Assembly (NCBI RefSeq): GCF_010669125.1
Contig: NZ_CP048630.1
Span: 744,001-808,000 of the forward strand
Reading direction: 5' to 3'
From: Ancylobacter pratisalsi
GTDB lineage: Bacteria; Pseudomonadota; Alphaproteobacteria; Rhizobiales; Xanthobacteraceae
DNA length: 64,000 bases
Shown here: one piece after another, positions 50,954 through 59,808 of the stretch
Layout: every line of letters begins with the position of its first letter
Position numbering within the stretch: the stretch's first letter is position 1
Notes under the pieces: model-generated
Databases searched by the model: none
What the model was told of the DNA's origin: nothing
The model's input: the letters and a program-made list of their open reading frames with translations, nothing else
Made by a program: the position numbers and the translations under genes

Positions 50954-51349
50954 TCAGCTAATGGGGGCAAGCAGGTTGCCGCCGACCTGACACAGCGCGG
51001 CGATGGCGACGACCTGCAAGACAAGCAAGGTAGCGAGAACGCCGCGTCCGTCCCGCCAGCGCTCCGGCCATATCTCGAACGAGGCTGGGGCAAAAAGAAT
51101 GGCCAGTCCCGTGATTACGATGACGCTTGATATGCGTAGCTCGACATAGCCGTAGGCAAGCGTCAGCGCGGCCAAGATCGCCATCAGCCCGACATTGAAG
51201 ATTGCCAGCGCTGCGTTGGAGGACCTGCCCCGCTCCCGCGCAACATTGAGCGGGAACGAGCCCGACAAGGCGAGGAAGCCAATGCAGCACAGCGTCGAGA
51301 ACAGGGTGAACCAAAGCAGGGAGATGATATTGGGCTCTATGGCACTCAT
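50954..51349 (-). CDS. Four-helix membrane protein, unknown
   Basis: 131 residues with about four hydrophobic segments (ISLLWFTLFSTLCCIGFLAL, ALAIFNVGLMAILAALTLAY, SSVIVITGLAILFAPASFEI, VLATLLVLQVVAIAALCQVG). AAGGAA lies seven bases before the ATG; a GTG one codon earlier is possible. Its place behind the hydroxylase gene suggests an accessory role for that membrane enzyme, which is inference. Confidence 0.6.
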   Translation of the reverse strand: MSAIEPNIISLLWFTLFSTLCCIGFLALSGSFPLNVARERGRSSNAALAIFNVGLMAILAALTLAYGYVELRISSVIVITGLAILFAPASFEIWPERWRDGRGVLATLLVLQVVAIAALCQVGGNLLAPIS

Positions 51350-51410
51350 CACGGGATTCCTTGAAGCTGGGAGGCCGGCGGCGAGGCGAAGTCCGCCGTT
51401 TCGTGCCTCT

Positions 51411-52202
51411 TCATTCAGCCGGCTGCTGCGCCATTGAGGATTGCGGCTTGGGAGTGCGCGAGGTCTTGCGCATGTCCTGCTTCACGTAGCGGGTGTCGTA
51501 CCCGTTGAAGAGATGACCAAGCAGGCCCCGATTGAGATCCGACGTGCCGAACAGCCAGTCCATCACCGGAAAGGTGAGGTTCATGTTGCGCTCCATCATG
51601 ATCGACTGATTGTGATGGGCCGCATGGTGGCGACGAATGGTGTTGATAAACGGCACGTTGCGCACGAACCAGTTCTCGTCGATGTGCGTGCAGAAATGCA
51701 TGAACTCGTAGAGCAGATAGACAGACGTCGTGGTGATGATGAACAGCCACGCCACGTTGGCCGAGACCAGATAGGACAACACGACGGCGCCGGGGATCGA
51801 CATCAGCGTGAAGGTCACCAGCGCATATGGAGGGAAGAAAGTGACGCGCCAGTCGTGATGGTCGGCAAAACGCATCTCTTCTTCGGTGAAGAACTGGTGA
51901 TGCATCAGCGTGTGGCGATTATAGACCGCGCGCAGCAGCGGAATGCGTGAGGGGCGATGCATCACATAGCGATGCAGCGCCCATTCGAAGAAATTGCAGA
52001 ACAAAAACACGGTGGGAACGACCAGCCACTCCCACCACTGAACTGAATTCAGGTTTGAGATGTACACATAGAGAGCTGTGAAGCCGATCGTATAAATGAC
52101 GGCGATATGCAGCCACCCATTGTACCAGCCAGCCACGCGCTCCCGATACGTGGAGCGATATTTCCTCTGCCGTTCGGTCATGGGACTGACGGTTAGTTCC
52201 AT
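51411..52202 (-). CDS. Fatty acid hydroxylase/sterol desaturase family protein
   Basis: 263 residues with the three His boxes of membrane di-iron hydroxylases: EWALHRYVMHRP, NRHTLMHHQFF, and RRHHAAHHNQSIM, plus EFMHFCTHID. Four membrane segments frame them. Such enzymes use O2 and two electrons to hydroxylate or desaturate lipids and terpenoids. The ATG is preceded by AAGGAGG. It is divergent from an alcohol dehydrogenase, which could oxidise its alcohol product. The substrate is unknown. Confidence 0.88.
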   Translation of the reverse strand: MELTVSPMTERQRKYRSTYRERVAGWYNGWLHIAVIYTIGFTALYVYISNLNSVQWWEWLVVPTVFLFCNFFEWALHRYVMHRPSRIPLLRAVYNRHTLMHHQFFTEEEMRFADHHDWRVTFFPPYALVTFTLMSIPGAVVLSYLVSANVAWLFIITTTSVYLLYEFMHFCTHIDENWFVRNVPFINTIRRHHAAHHNQSIMMERNMNLTFPVMDWLFGTSDLNRGLLGHLFNGYDTRYVKQDMRKTSRTPKPQSSMAQQPAE

Positions 52203-52276
52203 GTCTTCCTCCTTCGTCGGGCGGTTATCTCGGGCCGGCGCGCGGGCCGCGCATTTGCCCTATTGATAGAATGCAT

Positions 52277-52306
52277 CTAACATATCAGCGTTACATTAGT
52301 TGGCAA
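52277..52306 (-). promoter_or_regulatory. Promoter/operator shared with the DUF6166-hydrolase promoter
   Basis: Read on the − strand: TTGCCA, 16 bp, TATGTT, then AG, 75 bp before the hydroxylase start. The pair of TTGCCA and ATATGTTAG recurs at 60891-60924 upstream of another − strand gene. It contains an imperfect dyad CTAACAT/ACATTAG. Confidence 0.5.
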
Positions 52307-52364
52307 GCGCCTTAATGCCCCAGCCCGCGCCGGAGGCATCGAATTGCCGATTGATGTCCCGTTA

Positions 52365-52377
52365 ATATGTCAATCAC
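52365..52377 (+). promoter_or_regulatory. 13-bp element upstream of the alcohol dehydrogenase
   Basis: ATATGTCAATCAC, 43 bp before the start codon, occurs again exactly at 53969-53981 upstream of the ABM/binding-protein pair. This suggests a common regulator. Confidence 0.45.
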
Positions 52378-52419
52378 GGTCGCCGGCCACCCAGCCGCCG
52401 GCGTCCCAGGGAGCATTCA

Positions 52420-53529
52420 ATGAGTTTGAGTTACAGGGCGGCGGTTCTTCATGGCGTGCAGCAGCCATTGTCGATCGAGACGGTAACCGCTGAGCCGCTG
52501 CGTCCTAACGACGTGCTGGTGCGGATCAAGGCCGCGGGCCTGTGCCACACGGACCTCGAGGTCATCGAGGGTGGATTGCGTTTTCCCATGCCGATCGTGC
52601 TGGGGCACGAGGCAGCCGGTATCGTTGAGCAGGTCGGCCAGCAGGCGCGCGGCGTGAAGGTAGGAGACCATGTCGTGCTGTCATGGAATCCGCATTGTGG
52701 CGGCTGCTTCTATTGCGACCGCACCTTGCCGATCCTCTGCGAGGCCTATCTCGAACAGGGATCGAAGGCGATGCCGTTCCACGGCGGGCCAAGTGCGCGG
52801 CTGACGGACGGCCGGCCATTGCGGCAGATGATGTTTCTTGGGGCGTTTGGAGAATACTGCATCGTGTCGGACCAGCAGGCGATCCCGGTCCCACACGAGA
52901 TTCCCTTCGACCGCGCCTGCCTGATCGGATGCGGGATAATGACCGGGGCCGGCGCTGCGATGAATGTTGCTTCGATCAAGCGGAGCGACACCGTGATGGT
53001 GATCGGCTGCGGCGCGGTTGGGCTCGCCGCAGTGCAGGGTGCACGGCTTGCGGGCGCGGAGCACATCATCGCCGTCGACCTAAATGACGACAAGCTCTCC
53101 CTCGCCGCCGCTCTGGGTGCCACCACGCTGGTCAACGCGGCCGAGGAGGATGCGGCGCAGGTCGCGCGGGACGCCACCAAAGGACGCGGAGCCGATGTCG
53201 TGCTGGAATCCGCTGGCAGCCTCCCAGCGTTCCGCGTCAGCACCGAGGCCGTGCGGCCGGGCGGCGAAGTAATCTGGCTCGGCAAGATCGACATAGAGAA
53301 TGATGTGACGTTCCGCTGGGGTTCGCTGATGGGCGAGAAGCGGATCCGACGCTCCTCTTATGGTGGAGCGCGGCCGGGCCGAGACTTTCCAATGCTGGCC
53401 AAGGCCTATCTCGACGGACGTCTCAAGCTGGATGAGCTGATCTCCCGCCGCATGGCACTCGATGACATCAATGAGGGCTTCAGCGCGCTCAAGCGCGGCG
53501 AGACCATTCGTAGCGTCATTATGTTCTAA
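52420..53529 (+). CDS. Zinc-dependent alcohol dehydrogenase
   Basis: 369 residues, MDR class III-like. Catalytic zinc ligands are in AAGLCHTDLEVIEGG and LGHEAAGIVEQVG; structural zinc cysteines are in NPHCGGCFYCDRTLPILCEA. The NAD-binding loop is VMVIGCGAVGLAAVQG. It oxidises a primary alcohol or mycothiol/glutathione adduct to the aldehyde. The ATG at 52420 gives the usual N-terminus. Divergent from the hydroxylase, so a two-step oxidation of the same substrate is plausible. Confidence 0.9.
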   Translation: MSLSYRAAVLHGVQQPLSIETVTAEPLRPNDVLVRIKAAGLCHTDLEVIEGGLRFPMPIVLGHEAAGIVEQVGQQARGVKVGDHVVLSWNPHCGGCFYCDRTLPILCEAYLEQGSKAMPFHGGPSARLTDGRPLRQMMFLGAFGEYCIVSDQQAIPVPHEIPFDRACLIGCGIMTGAGAAMNVASIKRSDTVMVIGCGAVGLAAVQGARLAGAEHIIAVDLNDDKLSLAAALGATTLVNAAEEDAAQVARDATKGRGADVVLESAGSLPAFRVSTEAVRPGGEVIWLGKIDIENDVTFRWGSLMGEKRIRRSSYGGARPGRDFPMLAKAYLDGRLKLDELISRRMALDDINEGFSALKRGETIRSVIMF

Positions 53530-53539
53530 ACGTCGTCTT

Positions 53540-53899
53540 CTAGGCCGGCAGCGCGCGATGATGCGCCTGCCGGCTGTCGCCAGGCGCCTCGTCGCGCCTT
53601 GTCAGACCGTAGTCGCGATCCACCGACGCGACGCGCAGACGGTAGTCGCGGAAAACTCCAGCGCGACCTTTCTCTTGCGCGAGTCGATGATTGGGAAGAT
53701 TACGCCATTGCTGGACCGCGTCCTCGTCGCGCCAGAACGATAGTGACAGCATCTTTTCGGGTTCATTGAGGCTCTGGAAGCGCTCGATGGAAATGAACCC
53801 ATCAACCAGCACCAATTCGGAGCGCAACTCGGCGGCGATGTCGAGATAGCGCTGCCGTTCCCCCTCCGATGGCCACACCTCAAAAATGACAGCGATCAT
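53540..53899 (-). CDS. ABM-type (antibiotic biosynthesis) monooxygenase
   Basis: 119 residues: MIAVIFEVWPSEGERQRYLD, FISIERFQSLNEPEKMLSLS, FWRDEDAVQQWRNLPNHRLA is the ferredoxin-like ABM pattern. Such proteins act as small cofactor-free oxygenases or as dehydratase-like accessories in aromatic and terpenoid catabolism. The ATG at 53899 is preferred over upstream starts. It converges on the alcohol dehydrogenase gene. Confidence 0.8.
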   Translation of the reverse strand: MIAVIFEVWPSEGERQRYLDIAAELRSELVLVDGFISIERFQSLNEPEKMLSLSFWRDEDAVQQWRNLPNHRLAQEKGRAGVFRDYRLRVASVDRDYGLTRRDEAPGDSRQAHHRALPA

Positions 53900-53968
53900 C
53901 ACAGTGGCTCCCTCTATAGCGACAAGCGCGCCGCCGACCATATGGAAATCAGATCAGCTCGACGATGG

Positions 53969-53992
53969 ATATGTCAATCACATGGCAGATTG
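53969..53992. promoter_or_regulatory. Second ATATGTCAATCAC element with dyad
   Basis: Exact repeat of 52365-52377; here CAATC (53975-53979) and GATTG (53988-53992) also form an inverted repeat. It lies 70 bp before the ABM gene and 210 bp before the binding-protein gene. Confidence 0.45.
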
Positions 53993-54126
53993 AAAATCCA
54001 ATCGACGCCTAACCATGCGTGACACAAGCGAAAGAGATGTCCCTGAAAAGGTTATAATTTTCAATAAGTTATGAAGTTTTCTCATATTTAAACAACCGCG
54101 AATTGATCTAAATCAAGATTTTGCTT

Positions 54127-54157
54127 GCAGACATTCAGTCTGCATATTTATGATATG
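54127..54157. promoter_or_regulatory. Two adjoining inverted repeats before the ABC binding protein gene
   Basis: GCAGAC-ATTCA-GTCTGC (54127-54143) and CATAT-TTATG-ATATG (54143-54157) abut each other 43 bp before the start codon, in a clearly AT-rich region. They suit a GntR-like regulator, a candidate being the one at 58973. Confidence 0.55.
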
Positions 54158-54199
54158 TCAGACCTAGGACGAGCGTTAGACTCGCAGGGAGGAAATCTG

Positions 54200-55474
54200 A
54201 TGAACATAAGCCGCCGCACATTGATGCGGGGGATCGGTGCTGCCGGTCTCGCCGCTTCCGCTCCTGGCATCTTCTCGCCAGCCATCGCACAGTCCACGCC
54301 AGTGCGTGTAGGCATTCTGGCGCCGCGTTCGGGCGCTATGGGCACCATCGGCGAATGCGGGATACGTGCCGTCCAATGGGCTGCCGAGCGCATGAACAAG
54401 GATGGCGGCATAGGCGGGCGTCCTATCGAGCTGGTGATCGAGGAAGAGACTTCACCGAAGGACACCATCGAGCGCTTCCGTCGCCTCGTTCTGCAGGAAA
54501 AAGTCGACGTCGTACAGGGCCTCATTTCCACCGGCGTGAGCATGGGCGTCGCTCCGGTCGCCGAGGAGGAAGGTGCACTGCTCATTATGTGGGATGGCAC
54601 CACACAGGACGGCGTGAAGGAGGCGATGCCGAACGCACGTTACGTATTCCGCTCGACCGACAATGAGTGCGAAGCGGTGATGTCCTCTCTGCTCGCCGTG
54701 AAGTACTTCCCCGGCAAGATCACTCGCATCGCCGGAATCAACCCTGACTACTCGTACGGCCGCAATAATTGGGAGGCCTTCCGCCAGATCCTGAAACGAG
54801 CCGGCGTCGAGGCCGAGATGGTAGCCGAGCAGTGGCCGAAGGTCGGGACCATGGACCTCACCTCACATGTCGCTGCATTGAAGGCGGCCAAGCCCGACTT
54901 CATCTTCTCCTCGATGCTGTTCGCGGACCTGCCCGTATTCATGAAGCAGGGCAGCGCTGCCGGACTTTTCGAGGGCGTCAATCTCGCCCTGCCTGCTGCT
55001 GGCTGGCAGATCAATCAGCTCAAGAAGAGCTTTATGCCCGAGAACATCGTATTCGGGCACAACACGCTCTATTTCGCGCTGCCGACAGCCTCTCCGCTGC
55101 AGAAAGCCTTCGTCGACGACTATATGGGCCGTTTCAAGGAAGCCCCGAACTGGGAGGCCGACCGCGCATATTTCGCTCTCGCCGCCTACAAGGCCGGTGT
55201 AGAGGCGGCGCAGAAGGCGACCGGCCGTTGGCCGAAGCTTGACGAGGTGATCGACGCGATACCGAAGCAGGAAATCCAGAGCCTCGGAGGCCCAGCCCGA
55301 TTCCGTGTCGACAAGATCGCAGAACAGACCTTTTACCAAGGCCTGTCGACCAACGATAACTCGTTCGACTTCCCGACGCTCAAGACCGTCGATTCCTTCA
55401 CCGCCGATCAGCTGCAGAAGCCGCCCGGTATGGACTTCTGGGAGTGGCTGAAGACGTCGAAGCTGCCAGTTTAA
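54200..55474 (+). CDS. Branched-chain-type ABC substrate-binding protein
   Basis: 424 residues: twin-arginine-like signal (MNISRRTLMRGIGAAGLAAS, cleavage near AIA-QSTPV) and the Leu/Ile/Val-binding-protein fold (VRVGILAPRSGAMGTIGECG, RPIELVIEEETSPKDTIERF, KITRIAGINPDYSYGRNNWE). GGGAGG precedes the ATG. It starts a five-gene transporter operon. LivK-like proteins outside core metabolism often bind aromatic or other carboxylates; the ligand is unknown. Confidence 0.88.
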   Translation: MNISRRTLMRGIGAAGLAASAPGIFSPAIAQSTPVRVGILAPRSGAMGTIGECGIRAVQWAAERMNKDGGIGGRPIELVIEEETSPKDTIERFRRLVLQEKVDVVQGLISTGVSMGVAPVAEEEGALLIMWDGTTQDGVKEAMPNARYVFRSTDNECEAVMSSLLAVKYFPGKITRIAGINPDYSYGRNNWEAFRQILKRAGVEAEMVAEQWPKVGTMDLTSHVAALKAAKPDFIFSSMLFADLPVFMKQGSAAGLFEGVNLALPAAGWQINQLKKSFMPENIVFGHNTLYFALPTASPLQKAFVDDYMGRFKEAPNWEADRAYFALAAYKAGVEAAQKATGRWPKLDEVIDAIPKQEIQSLGGPARFRVDKIAEQTFYQGLSTNDNSFDFPTLKTVDSFTADQLQKPPGMDFWEWLKTSKLPV

Positions 55475-55486
55475 AGGGCGACGGTC

Positions 55487-56368
55487 ATGAATGTCTTCGT
55501 CGACATGATGCTCGGCGGCGTATTCCACGCCGCCGTCCTGTTTCTCGTCGCTGCCGGACTTCAATTGGTGTTCGGTGTCCAGAAAATCGTGAACCTTGCC
55601 TGCGGCTCGTTCTATGCCCTTGGTGCATATTTCGCGATCACGTCGGTTTCCATCGCCACATCACTGGGCCTGCCGGGTGTGGCGTTCCTGCCGGTGCTAT
55701 TGCTCGCGGGCCTCGCTATCGGCCTGGTCGGCCTGCCGGTCGAACGGCTGCTGCGCACGGTGTACCGGCGCGACGAAAGCCATCAGCTATTGCTGACCTT
55801 CGGCCTGCTGTTGGTGTTCCAGGATGTGCTCCGTTTCTTCTGGGGAGCCACACCACGCACGCTGGACAACGCCTATCTCGCCTATGGAACGGCGGAAGTT
55901 CTCGGCGTACGTGTGCCGACCTATAATTTGCTGGTGATCGCCGCCAGCATTGCGATTGCGGTAACGCTCGGCCTGTTCCTGCAGCGCACGCGCACCGGGC
56001 GCATTATTCGCGCCACCGCCGAAAACCGCGAAATGTCCGAAGGGCTGGGGGTGAACTCCAACCGGGTATTCGCCGCCGTCTTCACGGTCGGCTGCATGCT
56101 TGGCACGGTCGGCGGCGCGCTGGTGGTGCCGGCGTCGGCGGCGTCACTTGAAATGGCGGTGGAACTCGTAGTCGAGGCGTTCGCGGTCGTCGTTATTGGC
56201 GGACTCGGTTCGATGCGCGGGGCGATAGCTGGCGCGTTGATCGTCGGCCTTATTCGCGCGGTGGCAATCATGGTGCTGCCGGAAGCGGAAATCCTGTCGA
56301 TCTACCTGGTCGTCATTCTGGCGCTGATCCTGCGTCCAGCCGGCCTGTTCGGAAAGGCTGTGGCATGA
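55487..56368 (+). CDS. livH: Branched-chain-type ABC permease LivH
   Basis: 293 residues, eight or so membrane helices; the family loop GRIIRATAENREMSEGLGVN and SNRVFAAVFTVGCMLGTVGG are visible. It pairs with LivM below to form the channel. The start follows the binding protein by 12 bp, and the stop overlaps livM by 4 bp. Confidence 0.9.
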   Translation: MNVFVDMMLGGVFHAAVLFLVAAGLQLVFGVQKIVNLACGSFYALGAYFAITSVSIATSLGLPGVAFLPVLLLAGLAIGLVGLPVERLLRTVYRRDESHQLLLTFGLLLVFQDVLRFFWGATPRTLDNAYLAYGTAEVLGVRVPTYNLLVIAASIAIAVTLGLFLQRTRTGRIIRATAENREMSEGLGVNSNRVFAAVFTVGCMLGTVGGALVVPASAASLEMAVELVVEAFAVVVIGGLGSMRGAIAGALIVGLIRAVAIMVLPEAEILSIYLVVILALILRPAGLFGKAVA

Positions 56369-57381
56369 GCGCACCCCATATTGTTGAGAGCGCCGCGGTA
56401 CCCGCCGCCGCTCCCCCCGCCACCTGGAATTCCGGCCTTTGGGCGTTCCTTGTGATCCTTGTCGCGATGGCAGGGTTGCCGTTCTTTGCATCCACCTACA
56501 CCCTGACGCTGATGGTACCGTTCTTCGGGCTCGCGATCGCGCTGCTCGGGTTCAATCTGCTGTTTGGCTATACCGGCCTACTGTCGTTCGGCCACGCCAT
56601 GTTCCTCGGCATTGGCGCCTATACGGCGGCGGTGATGACTTCGAAGCTCGGCATCTTGTCGTTCGAGTTGATCTTGCTCGCATCGATCGCCGCCGCGACT
56701 ATTGTTGCGATCCCAGTTGGCTTCCTATGCGTGCGCTATACCCGCATCTTCTTCGGCATGCTGACTTTGGCCTTTGGCATGCTGTTCCATTCGATTCTGT
56801 ACAAATTCTACGGTCTCACGGGCGGCGACCAGGGCATGCGCGTGCTGCGCCCGCTGTTGTTCGGCATGGAAGGGGAAGGTGGAAAGACAGCTTTCCTCAC
56901 CGGGCCCTTCTATTATTACGCGCTCGGATTGCTCGCGGTATTGGGCCTGGTCATGTGGCGCATCGTGCAGTCGCCATTCGGGCTCCATCTGCAGGCGATC
57001 CGCGAGAATGCGCAGAAGGCCTCCTATCTAGGCGTGCGTGTCACACGGATGCGCCTCGCCGCCTTCGTCATCTCCGGCATTTATGGCGGCATCGGCGGGG
57101 CTATCCTGGCTATCACTGTCGGCCTTGCCGATCCCGAGATCGTCTATTGGACCCAGTCCGGAAATCTCGTCTTTATGGCAGTTCTGGGCGGCTCGGGGGC
57201 ATTTGCCGGTCCAGTGGTGGGCAGTCTTGCCTTCGTGATGCTGCAGGATGCGGTGATGTCGCAAACCCAATACTGGCGCTTCGTCATGGGCAGTGTGCTT
57301 ATCATCCTGGTCATCTTCTTTCCCGGCGGTCTGTCCGGCATCGCCTCCACTGTCCTTAGTCGCTTCAAGCGGGGGAGCTGA
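56365..57381 (+). CDS. livM: Branched-chain-type ABC permease LivM
   Basis: 338 residues with the LivM pattern: GLLSFGHAMFLGIGAYTAAV, MLTLAFGMLFHSILYKFYGL, LTGGDQGMRV and QAIRENAQKASYLGVRVTRM. It completes the permease with LivH. Overlaps livH by ATGA and precedes livG by 3 bp. Confidence 0.9.
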   Translation: MSAPHIVESAAVPAAAPPATWNSGLWAFLVILVAMAGLPFFASTYTLTLMVPFFGLAIALLGFNLLFGYTGLLSFGHAMFLGIGAYTAAVMTSKLGILSFELILLASIAAATIVAIPVGFLCVRYTRIFFGMLTLAFGMLFHSILYKFYGLTGGDQGMRVLRPLLFGMEGEGGKTAFLTGPFYYYALGLLAVLGLVMWRIVQSPFGLHLQAIRENAQKASYLGVRVTRMRLAAFVISGIYGGIGGAILAITVGLADPEIVYWTQSGNLVFMAVLGGSGAFAGPVVGSLAFVMLQDAVMSQTQYWRFVMGSVLIILVIFFPGGLSGIASTVLSRFKRGS

Positions 57382-57384
57382 ATC

Positions 57385-58221
57385 ATGTCCGCACTTCTCG
57401 CAGCGCAATCCGTCTGCAAGAGCTACGGCGCCTTCCATGCGCTGAAAAATGTCTCGCTCTCCATCGCCGATGGCGAGTTCATCTCCATCGTAGGCCCAAA
57501 TGGTGCCGGCAAGAGCACGCTGGTGAATGTGCTGACCGGCCTGCTCAAACCGACCTCCGGGCGGGTCGAGTTTCACGGCACCGACATTGGCGGCATTGGC
57601 CCGGTCGAACTTGCCCGGCGCGGCATGGCGCGGGGCTTCCAACTGGTGAACATCTTTCCCGCGCTGACGGTGCGGGAAACACTGGCGGTGGCGGCCGCCT
57701 CGCGACTGAAGCGCATCGGCAACCCGTTCCGTAGTCTCGGTCGGGACCGTGAGATCAATCAAGCGGTGGCGGAGATCGCGGATATCTTCAATCTGCGCCA
57801 TCGCCTCGACCAGCAGGCATCGGCTCTCTCGCAGGGTGAGAAGAAGCTGCTGGATGTCGCCAGCGCCTTCGCCCTGAAGCCGGAGCTCATTCTGATCGAC
57901 GAACCGACATCGGGTGTCTCCACGGGTGACAAGCACGCCATCATGGAACTGCTGATCGCGGCCTGTCGAAAGGCCGGGGTGCGCGCCATCATCCAGGTCG
58001 AGCACGACATGGATCTCGTCGCCCGCTACTCCGACCGCATCATCGCCTTGCAAGCGGGAGCGGTACTCGCCGACGAAAAGCCGGAAGCTTTCTTCAAGGA
58101 TCCGGCCCTCATCGCAGCGGTGGTGGGTACACGCCCCCCGCAGATGAAGGCCAAGTCACCCGGCGAGGCTACTGCCTTCTCCGCCCAGACCGCCCCGATC
58201 AATGGGAGTGTCGCATGCTGA
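57385..58221 (+). CDS. livG: Branched-chain-type ABC ATPase LivG
   Basis: 278 residues: Walker A GPNGAGKSTLVNVLTG, signature ALSQGEKKLLDVASAF (LSQGE replaces LSGGQ, usual for this family), Walker B ELILIDEPTSGV, H-loop QVEHDMD. A C-terminal extension past residue 250 is variable. Overlaps livF by 7 bp. Confidence 0.9.
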   Translation: MSALLAAQSVCKSYGAFHALKNVSLSIADGEFISIVGPNGAGKSTLVNVLTGLLKPTSGRVEFHGTDIGGIGPVELARRGMARGFQLVNIFPALTVRETLAVAAASRLKRIGNPFRSLGRDREINQAVAEIADIFNLRHRLDQQASALSQGEKKLLDVASAFALKPELILIDEPTSGVSTGDKHAIMELLIAACRKAGVRAIIQVEHDMDLVARYSDRIIALQAGAVLADEKPEAFFKDPALIAAVVGTRPPQMKAKSPGEATAFSAQTAPINGSVAC

Positions 58222-58946
58222 AGATCTCCGGTCTCAAGGTCGATATTGGCGGCAGCCGTGTCCTCAATGGTCTGGACCTTACCGTAGGGCCCGGCGAACT
58301 GGTCTGCCTGATCGGGCGCAACGGCGCCGGCAAGACGACCACCTTTCGCTCGATCATGGGCTATCGTCAGCCGGTGGCCGGCTCGATCAGTTTCAAGGGG
58401 CAGGAACTCGTCGGCCTGCAGACCTACAAGATCGCGCAACTCGGCATTGGTTATTCACCTGAGGAATCCGACGTCTATGCCGATCTGAGTGTCGCCGAGA
58501 ACATCGCCTTGCCGACGTGGACTCGCCCGTCGACGCTTTCCGAAGAGGCCCGCGTCGAACGTTCGTTGAACGTGTTTCCCAAGCTGCGGCAGTATCTGAC
58601 GCGCGGTGGAGCGCAGCTTTCGGGCGGCGAGCGCAAGATGGTATCGGTTGCGCGAGCGCTGGCTCTTGATCCGAGCCTGCTGCTACTCGACGAGCCGTTC
58701 GAGGGGCTGTCGCCGGCGATCATCCCGATTATATCGGAGGGCGTGGCCTCGATCCGAGCCATGGGCGAGGCTGTGCTAATGGCGGAATCAAACGTCCACC
58801 ATGTGCCGGAATATGTCGATCGGCTTTATGTGCTTGAACGCGGCGAGATGATTTTCACCGGCACGCTGGAGCAAGCGCGCCGCGACCGGGCCGTAATGCG
58901 CGTCATCGCCGGCGAGATCGACGTTGGCGAGATCGCCCATGCCTGA
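58215..58946 (+). CDS. livF: Branched-chain-type ABC ATPase LivF
   Basis: 243 residues: Walker A GRNGAGKTTTFRSIMG, signature LSGGERKMVSVARALA, Walker B SLLLLDEPFEGLSPAI. The end AGEIDVGEIAHA is a bit longer than usual. It ends the five-gene operon and converges on the GntR regulator 26 bp away. Confidence 0.9.
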   Translation: MLKISGLKVDIGGSRVLNGLDLTVGPGELVCLIGRNGAGKTTTFRSIMGYRQPVAGSISFKGQELVGLQTYKIAQLGIGYSPEESDVYADLSVAENIALPTWTRPSTLSEEARVERSLNVFPKLRQYLTRGGAQLSGGERKMVSVARALALDPSLLLLDEPFEGLSPAIIPIISEGVASIRAMGEAVLMAESNVHHVPEYVDRLYVLERGEMIFTGTLEQARRDRAVMRVIAGEIDVGEIAHA

Positions 58947-58972
58947 CGGCATCTTCCCACCGGAGTCGATGA

Positions 58973-59707
58973 TCAGTCGTCGAGAGTCTTGCGGGCGAAG
59001 GACTCGATGTAGTCGATCAACCTGTCGGACGCTGCGGCGGCACGCTTGCCATCGCGCTGTGCGATAGCCGCGGCCAGATCGGAGTGCAGGTTTGCGGCCA
59101 GCGGCAGATCCGCGACGCGCTTGTAGTGCTGGTACCAGAACCGGCGAGACAGCGCGTGCATGAGCCCCATGGAGCGGCTCGCAAATTCATTGCGCGAGGC
59201 CTCCGAGATCATGAGGTTAAGCTTGCGGTCCAGACGCATGAACTCAATGCCGTCGGAGCGCTGTGCCGCCTCACGCATGCCTTCGGCAACCTTGGCGAAG
59301 ATTTCGCACTCCTCGTCGCTGGCGCGCTCGGCTGCCAGTTCCGCCATCAGCCGCTCCAGCACACGTCGGGTCTCGAGCAATCGAAGCTGGGTGCGCAGGT
59401 TGATCTCGGAAACCAGTACGCCGCGACGCGGCAATACAACGACCAGCCCGTCGCGGGCGAGGCGCTGCAAGGCTTCGCGAATGGGTGTCCGACCGATATT
59501 AAGCCGCTGCGCCAGGGTGAGTTCGGACAGAACTGTGCCAGGCGGGAGCTGGAGAGTCGAAATCAGTTCCTCCAACAGGCGATACGCACGGTCCGTCAGG
59601 GTGACGTCCTCGATCTCCGCCACCTTCTCGGCACGCCGGGACTTGGTGCCAGGCGGCGACTTCTTTGCTGACGTTGCGGTCGCGCGCTTGGTGCCGATTG
59701 GGGGCAT
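58973..59707 (-). CDS. GntR-family regulator (FCD domain)
   Basis: 244 residues: winged helix about 40-105 (YRLLEELISTLQLPPGTVLS, LAQRLNIGRTPIREALQRLA, VVVLPRRGVLVSEI) and an FCD-type effector domain with metal-like residues in FMRLDRKLNLMISEASRN. The ATG at 59707 has TGGAG upstream. It probably controls the surrounding transport and catabolic genes; the inverted repeats at 54127 and 59779 are candidate sites. Confidence 0.88.
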   Translation of the reverse strand: MPPIGTKRATATSAKKSPPGTKSRRAEKVAEIEDVTLTDRAYRLLEELISTLQLPPGTVLSELTLAQRLNIGRTPIREALQRLARDGLVVVLPRRGVLVSEINLRTQLRLLETRRVLERLMAELAAERASDEECEIFAKVAEGMREAAQRSDGIEFMRLDRKLNLMISEASRNEFASRSMGLMHALSRRFWYQHYKRVADLPLAANLHSDLAAAIAQRDGKRAAAASDRLIDYIESFARKTLDD

Positions 59708-59778
59708 GGTAACTCCAGGCGGGAGAATGGTGGCCGACAAGATCCATCGGAAGCGTGTGATTCATGAAAGCATAACTG

Positions 59779-59808
59779 AGATATCACTGATTCTAAGTAA
59801 AGATATCT
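59779..59808. promoter_or_regulatory. Inverted repeat upstream of the GntR gene
   Basis: AGATATC (59779-59785) and GATATCT (59802-59808), perfect arms 23 bp apart, span the stop codon of the hydrolase gene and precede the GntR gene by about 72 bp. Could be an autoregulatory site or intercistronic hairpin. Confidence 0.4.
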
